Below, piece by piece: positions 48,997 to 58,523 of a stretch of 64,000 nt of DNA. The notes below the pieces were generated by a model that ran no database searches, was not told the origin of the DNA, and saw only the letters and a program-made list of their open reading frames with translations. Position 1 is the stretch's first letter. The number at the start of each line of letters is the position of its first letter. The stretch comes from Sediminicoccus rosea (lineage in GTDB: Bacteria > Pseudomonadota > Alphaproteobacteria > Acetobacterales > Acetobacteraceae): assembly GCF_033547095.1 (NCBI RefSeq), contig NZ_CP137852.1, forward strand, positions 1,295,501 to 1,359,500, in the 5' to 3' direction. The position numbers were made by a program, and so were the translations under genes.

Positions 48997-49634
48997 GCAT
49001 CGCGGTCAAGATCTGCGGCGTGAACAGCCCCGAGGCGCTGGCCTGGGCGGCCGAGGCGGGCGCGGATTTCGTGGGCTTCGTCTTCTTCCCGCCCTCGCCC
49101 CGCGCGGTGACGCCGGAGCAGGCGGGCGCCATTTCGGCCAGCCTCGCGGGCGGCCCGCGCCGCGTCGGCCTCTTCGTGGACCCGGGCGACGCACTGGTGG
49201 AAGCCGCGCTCGCCGCCGCGCCGCTCGACGTGATCCAGCTGCATGGCGAAGAGACGCCCGCCCGCGTGGGCGAGATCCGCGCCCGCTTCGGCGTGCCCGT
49301 GATGAAGGCGCTCGGCATCGCGACCGAGGCCGATCTCGCGCAGGTCGCGGAATATGCGCCCGTCGCGGATCGCCTGCTGCTGGACGCCAAGCCGCCGCCC
49401 GATGCGGTGCTGCCCGGCGGCAATGCCGCGCCCTTCGAATGGCGGCTGGCGCGCCTCGCCGCGATCCCGAAGCCCTGGCTGCTGGCCGGTGGCCTCACCC
49501 CCGCCAATGTGGCCGAGGCCATCGCGGCCAGCGGCGCGCCGGGGGTGGATGTCTCCTCCGGGGTCGAGCGCGCGCGCGGCGTGAAGGACAGGGGCCTGAT
49601 CCGTGCCTTCATCCAGGCGGCCCGCGGCGGCTGA
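48993..49634 (+). CDS. trpF: Phosphoribosylanthranilate isomerase
   Basis: The protein has 213 residues from a GTG (GTGA overlap with pyrF). The TIM-barrel motifs are KICGVNSPEAL (catalytic Cys in the KICG motif), GFVFFPPSPRAV, VIQLHGEE and LLLDAKPP, with LAGGLTPANV and GVDVSSGVE at the phosphate site. It performs the third step of tryptophan synthesis. trpB and trpA follow, so trpFBA is intact here; trpEGDC must lie elsewhere. Confidence 0.95.
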   Translation: MSIAVKICGVNSPEALAWAAEAGADFVGFVFFPPSPRAVTPEQAGAISASLAGGPRRVGLFVDPGDALVEAALAAAPLDVIQLHGEETPARVGEIRARFGVPVMKALGIATEADLAQVAEYAPVADRLLLDAKPPPDAVLPGGNAAPFEWRLARLAAIPKPWLLAGGLTPANVAEAIAASGAPGVDVSSGVERARGVKDRGLIRAFIQAARGG

Positions 49635-49703
49635 GCAGGGGTTGGGAAAAGCCGAGGGCTTCTATATGACAACCTGTCACCGTCAGCCCCCGGGAATGTC
49701 CAG

Positions 49704-50948
49704 TTGAACCAGCTCCTCAAGCCCAACACCTTCAAGAGCGGCCCGGACTCCGCCGGCCGCTTCGGCGGCTTTGGCGGCCGCTACGTCGCCGAGACGCTGA
49801 TGCCCCTGATCCTCGAGGTCGAGGCGGCCTATGCCAAGGCCAAGGCGGACCCGAGCTTCGATGCCGAGTGGCGCCGCCTGCTGAAGGACTATGTGGGCCG
49901 CCCGAGCCCACTCTGGTACGCTGAGCGCGTGACCGAGCATTGCCGCGCCCAGGCCGAGCCGGGGAAGGGCGCGAAGGTCTATTTCAAGCGCGATGAGTTG
50001 AACCACACGGGCGCGCACAAGATCAACGCGGTGCTCGGCCAGATCCTGCTGGCGAAGCGCATGGGCAAGAAGCGCATCATCGCCGAGACGGGCGCCGGCC
50101 AGCATGGTGTCGCGACGGCGACCGCCTGCGCGCTGTTCAACCTGCCCTGCACCGTCTTCATGGGTGCGACCGATGTCGAGCGGCAGCAGCCCAACGTCTT
50201 CCGCATGAAGCTGCTGGGGGCCGAGGTCGTTGCCGTCACCTCGGGTGCGGCGACGCTGAAGGACGCGATGAACGAGGCGCTGCGCCACTGGGTCGCAAAT
50301 GTCGAGGACACCTACTACTGCATTGGCACCGTGGCCGGCCCGCACCCCTATCCGATGATGGTGCGCGACTTCCAGTCGGTGATCGGCGAGGAGACCCGGG
50401 TGCAGATGCAGGAGGCCGAGGGCCGCCTGCCGGACCTGCTGGTGGCGGCGATCGGCGGAGGCTCCAACGCCATGGGCCTCTTCTATCCCTTCCTGGACGA
50501 CCCCAGTGTGCAGATGCACGGCGTGGAGGCCGGCGGCCACGGCATCGAGACGGTCACCGGCCATGCGGCGAGCCTGACGGGCGGCCGCCCCGGCGTGCTG
50601 CACGGCAACCGCACCTACCTGCTGCAGGATGAGTTCGGCCAGATCCTGGAAGGCCATTCGATCAGCGCGGGCCTCGACTATCCCGGCGTTGGTCCCGAGC
50701 ATTCCTGGCTGCATGAGCTGGGCCGCGTGCAATACGTGAACGCAACCGACAAGGAGGCGCTGGACGCCTTCCAGCTCTGCTCCAGACTCGAGGGCATCAT
50801 CCCCGCGCTGGAGCCCGCGCATGCGCTCGCCCATGTGCTGAAGGTGGCGCCGACGCTCCCGGCCGAGACGCTGATCGTAATGAACATGTGCGGCCGCGGC
50901 GACAAGGACATCTTCACCGTCGCCGGCCATCTCGGAGTCAAGTTGTGA
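49704..50948 (+). CDS. trpB: Tryptophan synthase beta chain
   Basis: The protein has 414 residues from a TTG at 49704; no in-frame ATG fits the family start ([20 protein letters not shown]). The PLP lysine lies in [12 protein letters not shown], and the phosphate-binding loop is GGGSNAMG. It joins indole and serine to make tryptophan in the alpha2-beta2 complex. The 69-base gap upstream holds an AT-rich stretch (TTCTATATGACAA) that may be a promoter. The stop overlaps the trpA GTG. Confidence 0.96.
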   Translation: MNQLLKPNTFKSGPDSAGRFGGFGGRYVAETLMPLILEVEAAYAKAKADPSFDAEWRRLLKDYVGRPSPLWYAERVTEHCRAQAEPGKGAKVYFKRDELNHTGAHKINAVLGQILLAKRMGKKRIIAETGAGQHGVATATACALFNLPCTVFMGATDVERQQPNVFRMKLLGAEVVAVTSGAATLKDAMNEALRHWVANVEDTYYCIGTVAGPHPYPMMVRDFQSVIGEETRVQMQEAEGRLPDLLVAAIGGGSNAMGLFYPFLDDPSVQMHGVEAGGHGIETVTGHAASLTGGRPGVLHGNRTYLLQDEFGQILEGHSISAGLDYPGVGPEHSWLHELGRVQYVNATDKEALDAFQLCSRLEGIIPALEPAHALAHVLKVAPTLPAETLIVMNMCGRGDKDIFTVAGHLGVKL

Positions 50949-51760
50949 GCCGCATTGCTGCCAAGTTCGCCGCGCTGAAGGCCGAGGGCCGTGGCGCGCT
51001 CATCCCCTTCCTCGAGGCCTATGACCCGGATCCGGCGACCAGCATGGCCATCCTGCGCGGCATGCCGGGCGCGGGGGCCGACCTGATCGAGATCGGCGTC
51101 CCCTTCACCGACCCGATGGCCGATGGCCCGATCATCCAGCTGGCCGGCCAGCGCGGGCTGAAGGCCGGCGCCACGCTGGCCGGCACCCTCGCCATGGTGC
51201 GCGACTTCCGCGCCGAGGACGACGCGACGCCCGTGATCCTCATGGGCTATCTCAACCCCATCCTCTCCTATGGTGCGGATCGCTTCGTGACCGACGCGGC
51301 GGCAAGCGGCGTGGATGGCCTGATCGTCGTGGACATGCCGCCCGAGGAGGCCGAGGTGCTGGCCCCCGCCGCGCAGGCCGCGGGGATGGACATCATCCGC
51401 CTCGTCGCGCCCACCACGGATGACGCGCGGCTGCCGCTGGTGCTGAACGCCTCCTCCGGCTTCGTCTACTACGTCGCGATCACCGGCATCACGGGCACGC
51501 GCAGCGCGGACCCCGAGGCGCTGCGCGCCGCCATCCCGCGCATCCGCGCTCATACGGACCTGCCCATCGCCATCGGCTTCGGTGTGCGCACGCCGGAGCA
51601 GGCGGGCTTCGCGGCCAAGGTCGCCGATGGCGCGGTGGTGGCCAGCGCCCTGATCGACACGCTGGCCAAGTCGCTCGACGAGCAGGGCCGCGCCAGGCCG
51701 GACAGCGTCCGCAAGGTGCTGGACCAGGTGCGCGCGCTGGCCGCGGCGGTCCGGGGCTGA
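50945..51760 (+). CDS. trpA: Tryptophan synthase alpha chain
   Basis: The protein has 271 residues from a GTG at 50945 (GTGA overlap with trpB). Family motifs: [30 protein letters not shown] with the catalytic Glu, and the catalytic Asp region [15 protein letters not shown], then [11 protein letters not shown]. It cleaves indole-3-glycerol phosphate and channels indole to TrpB. A G/C hairpin follows the stop. Confidence 0.96.
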   Translation: MSRIAAKFAALKAEGRGALIPFLEAYDPDPATSMAILRGMPGAGADLIEIGVPFTDPMADGPIIQLAGQRGLKAGATLAGTLAMVRDFRAEDDATPVILMGYLNPILSYGADRFVTDAAASGVDGLIVVDMPPEEAEVLAPAAQAAGMDIIRLVAPTTDDARLPLVLNASSGFVYYVAITGITGTRSADPEALRAAIPRIRAHTDLPIAIGFGVRTPEQAGFAAKVADGAVVASALIDTLAKSLDEQGRARPDSVRKVLDQVRALAAAVRG

Positions 51761-51770
51761 GCATGGCCCG

Positions 51771-51800
51771 GGCGGCCCCCCATCCGATCGGGGGGGCGCC
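51771..51800 (+). terminator. Hairpin between trpA and the TauE gene
   Basis: GGCGGCCCCCC pairs with GGGGGGGCGCC across ATCCGATC. It ends directly at the TTG start of the permease, so besides ending trp transcription it could hide the G-rich ribosome-binding region of the next gene. No T-run follows. Confidence 0.5.
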
Positions 51801-52592
51801 TTGGAACTGACCCTGCTGAGCCTGCTGGCCTTGTTGCTGGCGGGCGCCGGAGTCGGCCTCGCCGGGGGGCTGCTTGGCATTGGTGGCGGCGTCATCGCGG
51901 TGCCGGCGCTGCTGGAAATCCTGTCGCATCTGCCGGTGGCGCAAAGGCTGCCTCTGGCCATCGGCACGGCGCAGGCGGTGATCCTGCTCTCAGCCGTCAC
52001 GGCGGTCAGGGCCCACGCCCGGGCGGGCAGCGTGGATGCCGGTCTCCTGCGGGCCTGGCTGCCGGCGATGATCCTGGGCGGGCTGCTCGGGGTGGTCGTC
52101 GCACCCTTTGCGCCGCCGGCGATCTCCCTCCTGGTCTTCGCGGCGATCGCCGCGGCACTCGGCTCCACCTTGCTGTTCGAGTTGCGCCGTGGCGGGGGCC
52201 TGCCGACCCCGCCCGTGGGCTGGCTGCCGCCCGGCGTGATCGGGCTGGCCTCGGCCGCGCTCGGGGTGGGGGCGGGGACCCTGAGCGGGCCGGTACTGGG
52301 CGTCTTTGGCGTCGGGCTGCACAGGGCCGTGGGGGTGGGGGCGGTGTTCAACCTCGCCATCGCCGCGCCGGCCACGCTGGCCGCGCTCACGGGCGGCCCC
52401 TGGTCCCTCGCGGCGCTGGGGCAGGTCAGCCTGCCGGGCCTCGTGCTGCTGGCCGCGCCCGCCATGCTGGTGGCGCCCGCGGCGGCGCGGTTGAGCCGGC
52501 GCCTGCCGCAGCGCGCGCTCGCCTGGGTCTTTGGGCTTTGCCTTTACGCCATCGCGGCCCGCGTGGCGTGGCGGGCGCTGGCTGGCGGCTGA
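51801..52592 (+). CDS. TauE/SafE family sulfite/organosulfonate exporter
   Basis: The protein has 263 residues from a TTG; the hydrophobic start LTLLSLLALLLAG leaves no later sensible start. Eight hydrophobic helices and the two family repeats (AGGLLGIGGGVIAVPALLE near 24-42; and SAALGVGAGTLSGPVLGVF near 150) identify the TauE/SafE family, which exports sulfite, sulfoacetate or related anions. No sulfur genes lie nearby, so the substrate is open. Confidence 0.88.
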   Translation: MELTLLSLLALLLAGAGVGLAGGLLGIGGGVIAVPALLEILSHLPVAQRLPLAIGTAQAVILLSAVTAVRAHARAGSVDAGLLRAWLPAMILGGLLGVVVAPFAPPAISLLVFAAIAAALGSTLLFELRRGGGLPTPPVGWLPPGVIGLASAALGVGAGTLSGPVLGVFGVGLHRAVGVGAVFNLAIAAPATLAALTGGPWSLAALGQVSLPGLVLLAAPAMLVAPAAARLSRRLPQRALAWVFGLCLYAIAARVAWRALAGG

Positions 52593-52597
52593 GGGAG

Positions 52598-53491
52598 CTA
52601 CCCGGCCACGAACTCGCTGGCCTTGTAGCCCTGCGCGAACAACAGGCCCCGCAGATCGCCATGCTCGATACGGTGCCGCGCCGCCGCCGCCACGCTGGGC
52701 TTGGCGCGATAGGCCACGCCCAGGCCGGCGGCCTGGATCATCGCGAGATCATTCGCGCCATCGCCGATCGTGGCGGCCTCGCTCAGCGCCAGGCCATGCG
52801 CGGCGGCGAGGCGCTTCAGCGTGGCGAGCTTGGCATCGCGGTCCAGGATCGGCTGGCCCACCGCGCCGGTGAGCTTGCCGCCATCGAGCAAAAGCGTATT
52901 GGCGTGGTGCTCATGAAACCCCACCAGCTCCGCCACGCGGCCCGTGAAGAAGGTGAAGCCGCCCGAGACCAGGGCGGTGCGCGCACCATGGTGGCGCATG
53001 GTCGCCACCAGTTCGCGCGCGCCAGGCATGAGTTCGGTGGCCTTCCAGGTTTCCTCCAGCGCGGAGGCGTCGAGGCCCTTGAGCATGCCGACGCGCTCGG
53101 TCAGCGCCTGCCTGAAATCCAACTCGCCATTCATCGAGCGCGCGGTGATCTCGGCGATCTTCTCCTTGAGACCGGCGAAGGCGGCGATCTCGTCCAGCGT
53201 CTCGGTGGTGACGATCGTGCTGTCCATGTCGGCCAGCAGCAGCTTCTTGCGGCGCCCCGCGCGGGGCTGGGCGATGAGGTCAAGCGCGCCGTCGCCCAGC
53301 GCGCCGCGCACGGCGGCGATGGCCTGTTCGGCGGCGAGCGCGGTGAAGGGCAGGTCCGCCGCCTCGCCCTCGGCGAGCCATTCGGCGGCGTCGCAATCGG
53401 CGCCGAGCGCGGTCAGTGCCGCGCGGGCGGCGTTGAGATGGGCGGGCGCGAGCGCACCGGGCGGGGCGATCAGGGTCAGGACATGCGGCAT
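52598..53491 (-). CDS. serB: Phosphoserine phosphatase
   Basis: The protein has 297 residues. The HAD motif DMDST (88-92) carries the nucleophile, followed by the serine-specific ETLDEIAAFAGL and ITARSMNGELDF, then LVSGGFTFF and GDGANDLAMI. The first 80 residues form an ACT-like regulatory domain, as in E. coli SerB. It releases serine from phosphoserine. miaA starts 29 bases away on the other strand. Confidence 0.95.
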   Translation of the reverse strand: MPHVLTLIAPPGALAPAHLNAARAALTALGADCDAAEWLAEGEAADLPFTALAAEQAIAAVRGALGDGALDLIAQPRAGRRKKLLLADMDSTIVTTETLDEIAAFAGLKEKIAEITARSMNGELDFRQALTERVGMLKGLDASALEETWKATELMPGARELVATMRHHGARTALVSGGFTFFTGRVAELVGFHEHHANTLLLDGGKLTGAVGQPILDRDAKLATLKRLAAAHGLALSEAATIGDGANDLAMIQAAGLGVAYRAKPSVAAAARHRIEHGDLRGLLFAQGYKASEFVAG

Positions 53492-53520
53492 GGCGGCCGG
53501 ACCATGCCGGGGGCGCGCGC

Positions 53521-54462
53521 ATGACGCAACCGCGCGCGTTGATCATTGCGGGCCCCACGGCCTCCGGCAAATCCGCCCTGGCGCTGGAACTGGCCGAACG
53601 CTTCGGCGGCACCGTCATCAACGCCGACGCCATGCAATGCTATCGCGAGCTGCGCATCGTCACCGCCCGCCCGCCGCCGGAGGATGAGGCCCGCGCGCCG
53701 CACGCGCTCTACGGTGTGCTGCCCGCGGCCGAGACGGGCTCCGTCGCCTGGTGGCGCGAAGCGGCGCTGGCCGAGATGGCGAAGGCGCGCCTGCCCATCC
53801 TATGCGGCGGCACGGGGATGTATCTGCGCGCCCTCACCCAGGGACTTTCCATCCTGCCCGAGGTGCCCGCCGGAGCGCGGGAGGAAGCCCGCGCCCGGCT
53901 GGCGGACCTGGGTCCCGAGCGGCTGCACGCGACGCTCCATCCGGAGGATGCGGCGAAGCTGCGCCCTTCCGATAGCCAGCGCCTGGCCCGCGCGCTGGAG
54001 GTGTTTCTCGCCACCGGCCAGAGCCTCACCGCCTGGCAGCGCGAGGCGCCGCGGCTGCCGCCCGCGCCCTATGATTTCCGCGCCATCCTGCTCACGCCGC
54101 CGCGCGAGCAGCTGCACCCCGCCATCATCACGCGCTGGGGCCTGATGCGCGCGCAGGGGGCGCTGCGCGAGGTGGGGGCACTGGTGGAGCAGGGCCTCGA
54201 TGCCAGCCTGCCCGCCATGCGGGCGCATGGCGTGCCCGAGCTCGCCGCCGAATGGCGCGGCGAGATCAGTGCGGCCGAGGCCGACCGCCGCGCCATCGCC
54301 GGCACCTGGACCTATACGCGCCGGCAAGCGACGTGGTTTCGCCACCAGGAGCTGGTCGCCCCCACGGCGATGCATAGGATCAATGCGCGAATTGCGGGTC
54401 TGGCGCAATTTTCAGAAAGAATTTCGCCCGAAATCTTCGCATTTCTTCAATCGGACGGTTGA
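53521..54462 (+). CDS. miaA: tRNA dimethylallyltransferase
   Basis: The protein has 313 residues. The P-loop GPTASGKS (11-18), the substrate motif NADAMQCYRELRIVTARPP and ILCGGTGMYLRAL are family hallmarks; the usual NADSMQ here reads NADAMQ. The C-terminus has RRQATWFRHQ. The enzyme adds an isopentenyl group to A37 of tRNAs reading UNN codons. Its end is AT-richer than the rest. Confidence 0.95.
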   Translation: MTQPRALIIAGPTASGKSALALELAERFGGTVINADAMQCYRELRIVTARPPPEDEARAPHALYGVLPAAETGSVAWWREAALAEMAKARLPILCGGTGMYLRALTQGLSILPEVPAGAREEARARLADLGPERLHATLHPEDAAKLRPSDSQRLARALEVFLATGQSLTAWQREAPRLPPAPYDFRAILLTPPREQLHPAIITRWGLMRAQGALREVGALVEQGLDASLPAMRAHGVPELAAEWRGEISAAEADRRAIAGTWTYTRRQATWFRHQELVAPTAMHRINARIAGLAQFSERISPEIFAFLQSDG

Positions 54463-54513
54463 CGCCTCGCGGCATGGCCCCTAAGCCTCGCCTGCCAGAA
54501 CACGAGGTCCACC

Positions 54514-56313
54514 ATGTCCATCACCGCAGCTCCCGCCGCCGACACCGCTTTGCAGAGCGGCGCCGAGGTCGTCCTTCGCGCGCTGAAGGACCAGGGCGTG
54601 GATGTCATCTTCGGTTATCCGGGCGGCGCCGTCCTGCCGATCTATGACGCGCTGTTCCAGCAGAATTCCATCCGCCACATCCTGGTGCGCCATGAGCAGG
54701 CGGCGGTGCACGCGGCCGAGGGCTATGCGCGCTCCACCGGCAAGGTGGGCGTGGTGCTCGTCACCTCCGGCCCCGGCGCCACCAACGCCGTGACCGGCCT
54801 GGTGGACGCGCTGATGGACAGCATCCCGGTGGTCTGCCTCACCGGCCAGGTGCCGACGCACCTGATCGGCAATGACGCCTTCCAGGAGGCCGACACCACG
54901 GGCATCACCCGCCCCGCCACCAAGCACAACTACCTGGTGAAGCGCAGCGAGGACCTCGCCCGCGTCATGCATGACGCCTTCTACGTGGCGAAGTCGGGCC
55001 GCCCGGGCCCGGTGGTGGTGGACCTGCCCAAGGACATCCTGATCAAGCCCGCCCCCTATGTGGACGCGCCGGCGCCGAGCGCGCCGCATCGCAGCTACCG
55101 TCCGGTGACGGCACCCGATCCCGCGCGCATCCAGGAAGCGGTGCGGATGCTGAAGCAGAGCCAGCGCCCGGTGATCTATGCCGGCGGCGGCGTGATCAAT
55201 TCCGGCCCCGAGGCCTCGCGCCTGCTGCGCGAGTTCGTGCACCTGACGGGCATGCCCTGCACCAACACGCTGATGGGCCTCGGCGCCTTCCCGGCCACCG
55301 ATCCGCAGTTCATCGGCATGCTGGGGATGCACGGCACCTACGAGGCGAACCTCACGATGCATGGCTGCGACGTGATGTTCAACATCGGCGCCCGCTTCGA
55401 TGATCGCATCACCGGCCGCCTCGATGCCTTCAGCCCCGGCTCGAAGAAGATCCACGCCGACATCGACCCCTCCTCGATCAACAAGAACGTGAAGGTGGAG
55501 GTGCCGATCGTGGGCGATGCGGCGGCCGTGCTCGCCGCCATGATCGAATGCTGGAAGAGCGACCCGACGCCGGTCGCGAAGGAGGCGCAGCTCGGCTGGT
55601 GGCGCCAGATCGACGAATGGCGCAAGCGCGACTGCCTCGCCTATGTCCAGCAGGGGCCGATCATCAAGCCGCAGCACGCGGTGAAGCGCCTCTACGAGAT
55701 CACGAAGGAGCTGGGCCGCGAGACCTTCATCTCGACCGAAGTGGGCCAGCACCAGATGTGGGCCGCGCAGTATTTCGGTTTCGACAAGCCGAACCGCTGG
55801 ATGACCTCGGGCGGCCTCGGGACCATGGGCTACGGGCTGCCGGCCGCGATGGGCGTGCAGATCGCGCATCCCGATGCGCTCTGCATCGACATCGCGGGCG
55901 AGGCCTCGATCCTGATGAACATCCAGGAGATGGGCACGCTCGCGCAGTATCGCCTGCCGGTGAAGGTGTTCATCCTGAACAACGAGTACATGGGCATGGT
56001 GCGCCAGTGGCAGGAGCTGCTGCATGGCGGCCGCTACTCGGAATCCTACAGCGACGCGCTGCCCGATTTCGTGAAGCTGGCCGAGGCTTTCCACGCCCGC
56101 GGCCTGCGCGCCGAGACGAGCGACCAGCTGGATGACGTCATTCGGGAAATGATCGCCCATCCGGGCCCGGTCATCGCCGATATCTGCGTGGCGAAGGACG
56201 AAAACTGCTTCCCGATGATCCCCTCGGGCGCCGCGCACAACGACATGATCATGGGCCCAGGCCAGGAGGCCAATGCGGCGGCGGTCACCGACGCCGGAAA
56301 GGTGCTGGTCTGA
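54514..56313 (+). CDS. ilvB: Acetolactate synthase large subunit
   Basis: The protein has 599 residues; GAGGTCC lies before the ATG. TPP-enzyme motifs: the catalytic Glu in HEQAAVHAAEG near 56, GPGATNAVTGL, and the cofactor region DIAGEASILMNIQEM with ILNNEYMGMVRQWQ. GEAS replaces GDGS, as is usual for alphaproteobacterial forms. It condenses pyruvate (or pyruvate with 2-ketobutyrate) in branched-chain amino-acid synthesis. ilvN and ilvC follow. Confidence 0.96.
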   Translation: MSITAAPAADTALQSGAEVVLRALKDQGVDVIFGYPGGAVLPIYDALFQQNSIRHILVRHEQAAVHAAEGYARSTGKVGVVLVTSGPGATNAVTGLVDALMDSIPVVCLTGQVPTHLIGNDAFQEADTTGITRPATKHNYLVKRSEDLARVMHDAFYVAKSGRPGPVVVDLPKDILIKPAPYVDAPAPSAPHRSYRPVTAPDPARIQEAVRMLKQSQRPVIYAGGGVINSGPEASRLLREFVHLTGMPCTNTLMGLGAFPATDPQFIGMLGMHGTYEANLTMHGCDVMFNIGARFDDRITGRLDAFSPGSKKIHADIDPSSINKNVKVEVPIVGDAAAVLAAMIECWKSDPTPVAKEAQLGWWRQIDEWRKRDCLAYVQQGPIIKPQHAVKRLYEITKELGRETFISTEVGQHQMWAAQYFGFDKPNRWMTSGGLGTMGYGLPAAMGVQIAHPDALCIDIAGEASILMNIQEMGTLAQYRLPVKVFILNNEYMGMVRQWQELLHGGRYSESYSDALPDFVKLAEAFHARGLRAETSDQLDDVIREMIAHPGPVIADICVAKDENCFPMIPSGAAHNDMIMGPGQEANAAAVTDAGKVLV

Positions 56314-56320
56314 CGCCCTC

Positions 56321-56368
56321 AAACGCCGGGCGCGCGCTCCGCGCGCTTGGCTTCGCGCCACGGCGTTT
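56321..56368 (+). other. Cloverleaf-like palindromic structure between ilvB and ilvN
   Basis: An outer 8-bp stem AAACGCCG/CGGCGTTT (56321-56328 with 56361-56368) encloses two hairpins: GCGCGC-GCTCC-GCGCGC (56330-56346) and TGGC-TTCGC-GCCA (56348-56360). All three stems are perfect. It begins seven bases after the ilvB stop. It may be a processing or attenuation structure, or a REP-like mobile palindrome. Confidence 0.6.
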
Positions 56369-56456
56369 GCGCCGGGTGTGATCTCAGTCTGGGCGCGGCG
56401 GCTGCCTTGCAGCCGCATCCTCCGAGCGAGGCGCCCGCAAACATGTGGATGGTCTG

Positions 56457-56972
56457 ATGTCTGGAACGAATACGCGCACGGCCACGATCGCCGTGCTGGT
56501 GGAGAACGAGGCCGGCGTGCTGGCCCGTGTCATCGGCCTGTTTTCCGGCCGCGGCTACAACATCGACAGTCTGACCGTCGCCCCGGTCGAGGAAGAGGGG
56601 CGCCTCTCCCGCATCACCATCGTCACCTCGGGCACCGAGATGGTGATCGAGCAGATCAAGGCGCAGCTCGACCGCCTGGTCCCCGTGCACCGCGTGCATG
56701 ACCTGACCATGGAAGGCCCGCATCTGACGCGCGAGCTGGCGCTGATCAAGGTGGTGGGCCGCGGTGAGCATCGCGTCGAGGCGTTGCGCCTGGCCGATGC
56801 CTTCCGCGCCCGCGTGGTGGACGCGACGACGGAGAGCTTCGTCTTCGAGATGACCGGCAATGCCGAGAAGATCGACGCCTTCTGCGGGCTGATGCGCCCG
56901 CTCGGCCTCAAGGAAGTTTGCCGCACGGGGGCAGTTGCCATCGCGCGCGGTCCGCGCTCAATGGAGAGGTGA
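56457..56972 (+). CDS. ilvN: Acetolactate synthase small (regulatory) subunit
   Basis: The protein has 171 residues from the ATG at 56457. The N-terminal ACT domain reads TIAVLVENEAGVLARVIGLF and GRGYNIDSLTVAPVEE; a second domain ends with LRPLGLKEVCRTGAVAI-type sequence (MRPLGLKEVCRTGAVAIARG). It gives valine feedback control of IlvB. The next gene is an unrelated AT-rich frame, not ilvC as expected. Confidence 0.95.
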   Translation: MSGTNTRTATIAVLVENEAGVLARVIGLFSGRGYNIDSLTVAPVEEEGRLSRITIVTSGTEMVIEQIKAQLDRLVPVHRVHDLTMEGPHLTRELALIKVVGRGEHRVEALRLADAFRARVVDATTESFVFEMTGNAEKIDAFCGLMRPLGLKEVCRTGAVAIARGPRSMER

Positions 56973-56987
56973 GTGCAGGAGATCGCA

Positions 56988-57377
56988 GTGAGCAAGTCAG
57001 ACGAACTTCGCTTGTTTTTGGTGACGTTTGACGCAAATTCTGAATCGCGGGAACACTACAAGAAACTCCGTGCGTCCTCAAATGTTCGTATGCCGACTAC
57101 CCTCTATAATGGTGTAGACAAATATTTGTCTGATCATGGCGTATTTTTGAAGCCAATGCATCAGGTTCGCCTCATTTTGACGTACGAAAGAGCGCCAACT
57201 ATTAGGAGTGGAATTAAACGACTGATCGGTACGAGGCCTATTTTTGTGACCAGACTGTCAAAAGAATGGGCGGGCTGTCATCCAGATGAGGCTATTCGAC
57301 AGAAGTTCGGTCGTTGGCTGAGAGGTAATTATTTGCAGAGTGAGCTTTTGGAGCTTCGCTCGTTAGGGAAGGATTAA
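56988..57377 (+). CDS. AT-rich ORFan inserted between ilvN and ilvC
   Basis: The protein has 129 residues from the GTG at 56988, preceded six bases upstream by AGGAG; a GTG at 56973 is possible. It contains LRLFLVTFDANSESREHYK, YLSDHGVFLKPMHQVRLILTY and RPIFVTRLSKEWAGCHPDEA. Codons are strongly AT-biased, unlike every neighbour, which marks recent transfer. It ends three bases before ilvC and so does not break the operon. I recognise no family; there is no signal peptide or membrane segment. Confidence 0.7.
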   Translation: MSKSDELRLFLVTFDANSESREHYKKLRASSNVRMPTTLYNGVDKYLSDHGVFLKPMHQVRLILTYERAPTIRSGIKRLIGTRPIFVTRLSKEWAGCHPDEAIRQKFGRWLRGNYLQSELLELRSLGKD

Positions 57378-57380
57378 TAA

Positions 57381-58397
<1,017 letters not shown>

Positions 58398-58423
58398 GCC
58401 TGCGTCCAGCGCAGACGAAAAGG

Positions 58424-58453
58424 GGCCGGCGGAGCGATCCGCCGGCCTTTTTT
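58424..58453 (+). terminator. Rho-independent terminator of the ilv operon
   Basis: A perfect 10-bp stem GGCCGGCGGA/TCCGCCGGCC with loop GCGA is followed by six T residues (58448-58453). It is the most canonical terminator in the window. Confidence 0.95.
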
Positions 58454-58523
58454 CATGCGGGGCGGCGCCGGACGCGGCGGGGCGCCCGGGGCGAGGACGC
58501 GCCCCAGACCTTGATCCGGCGCC

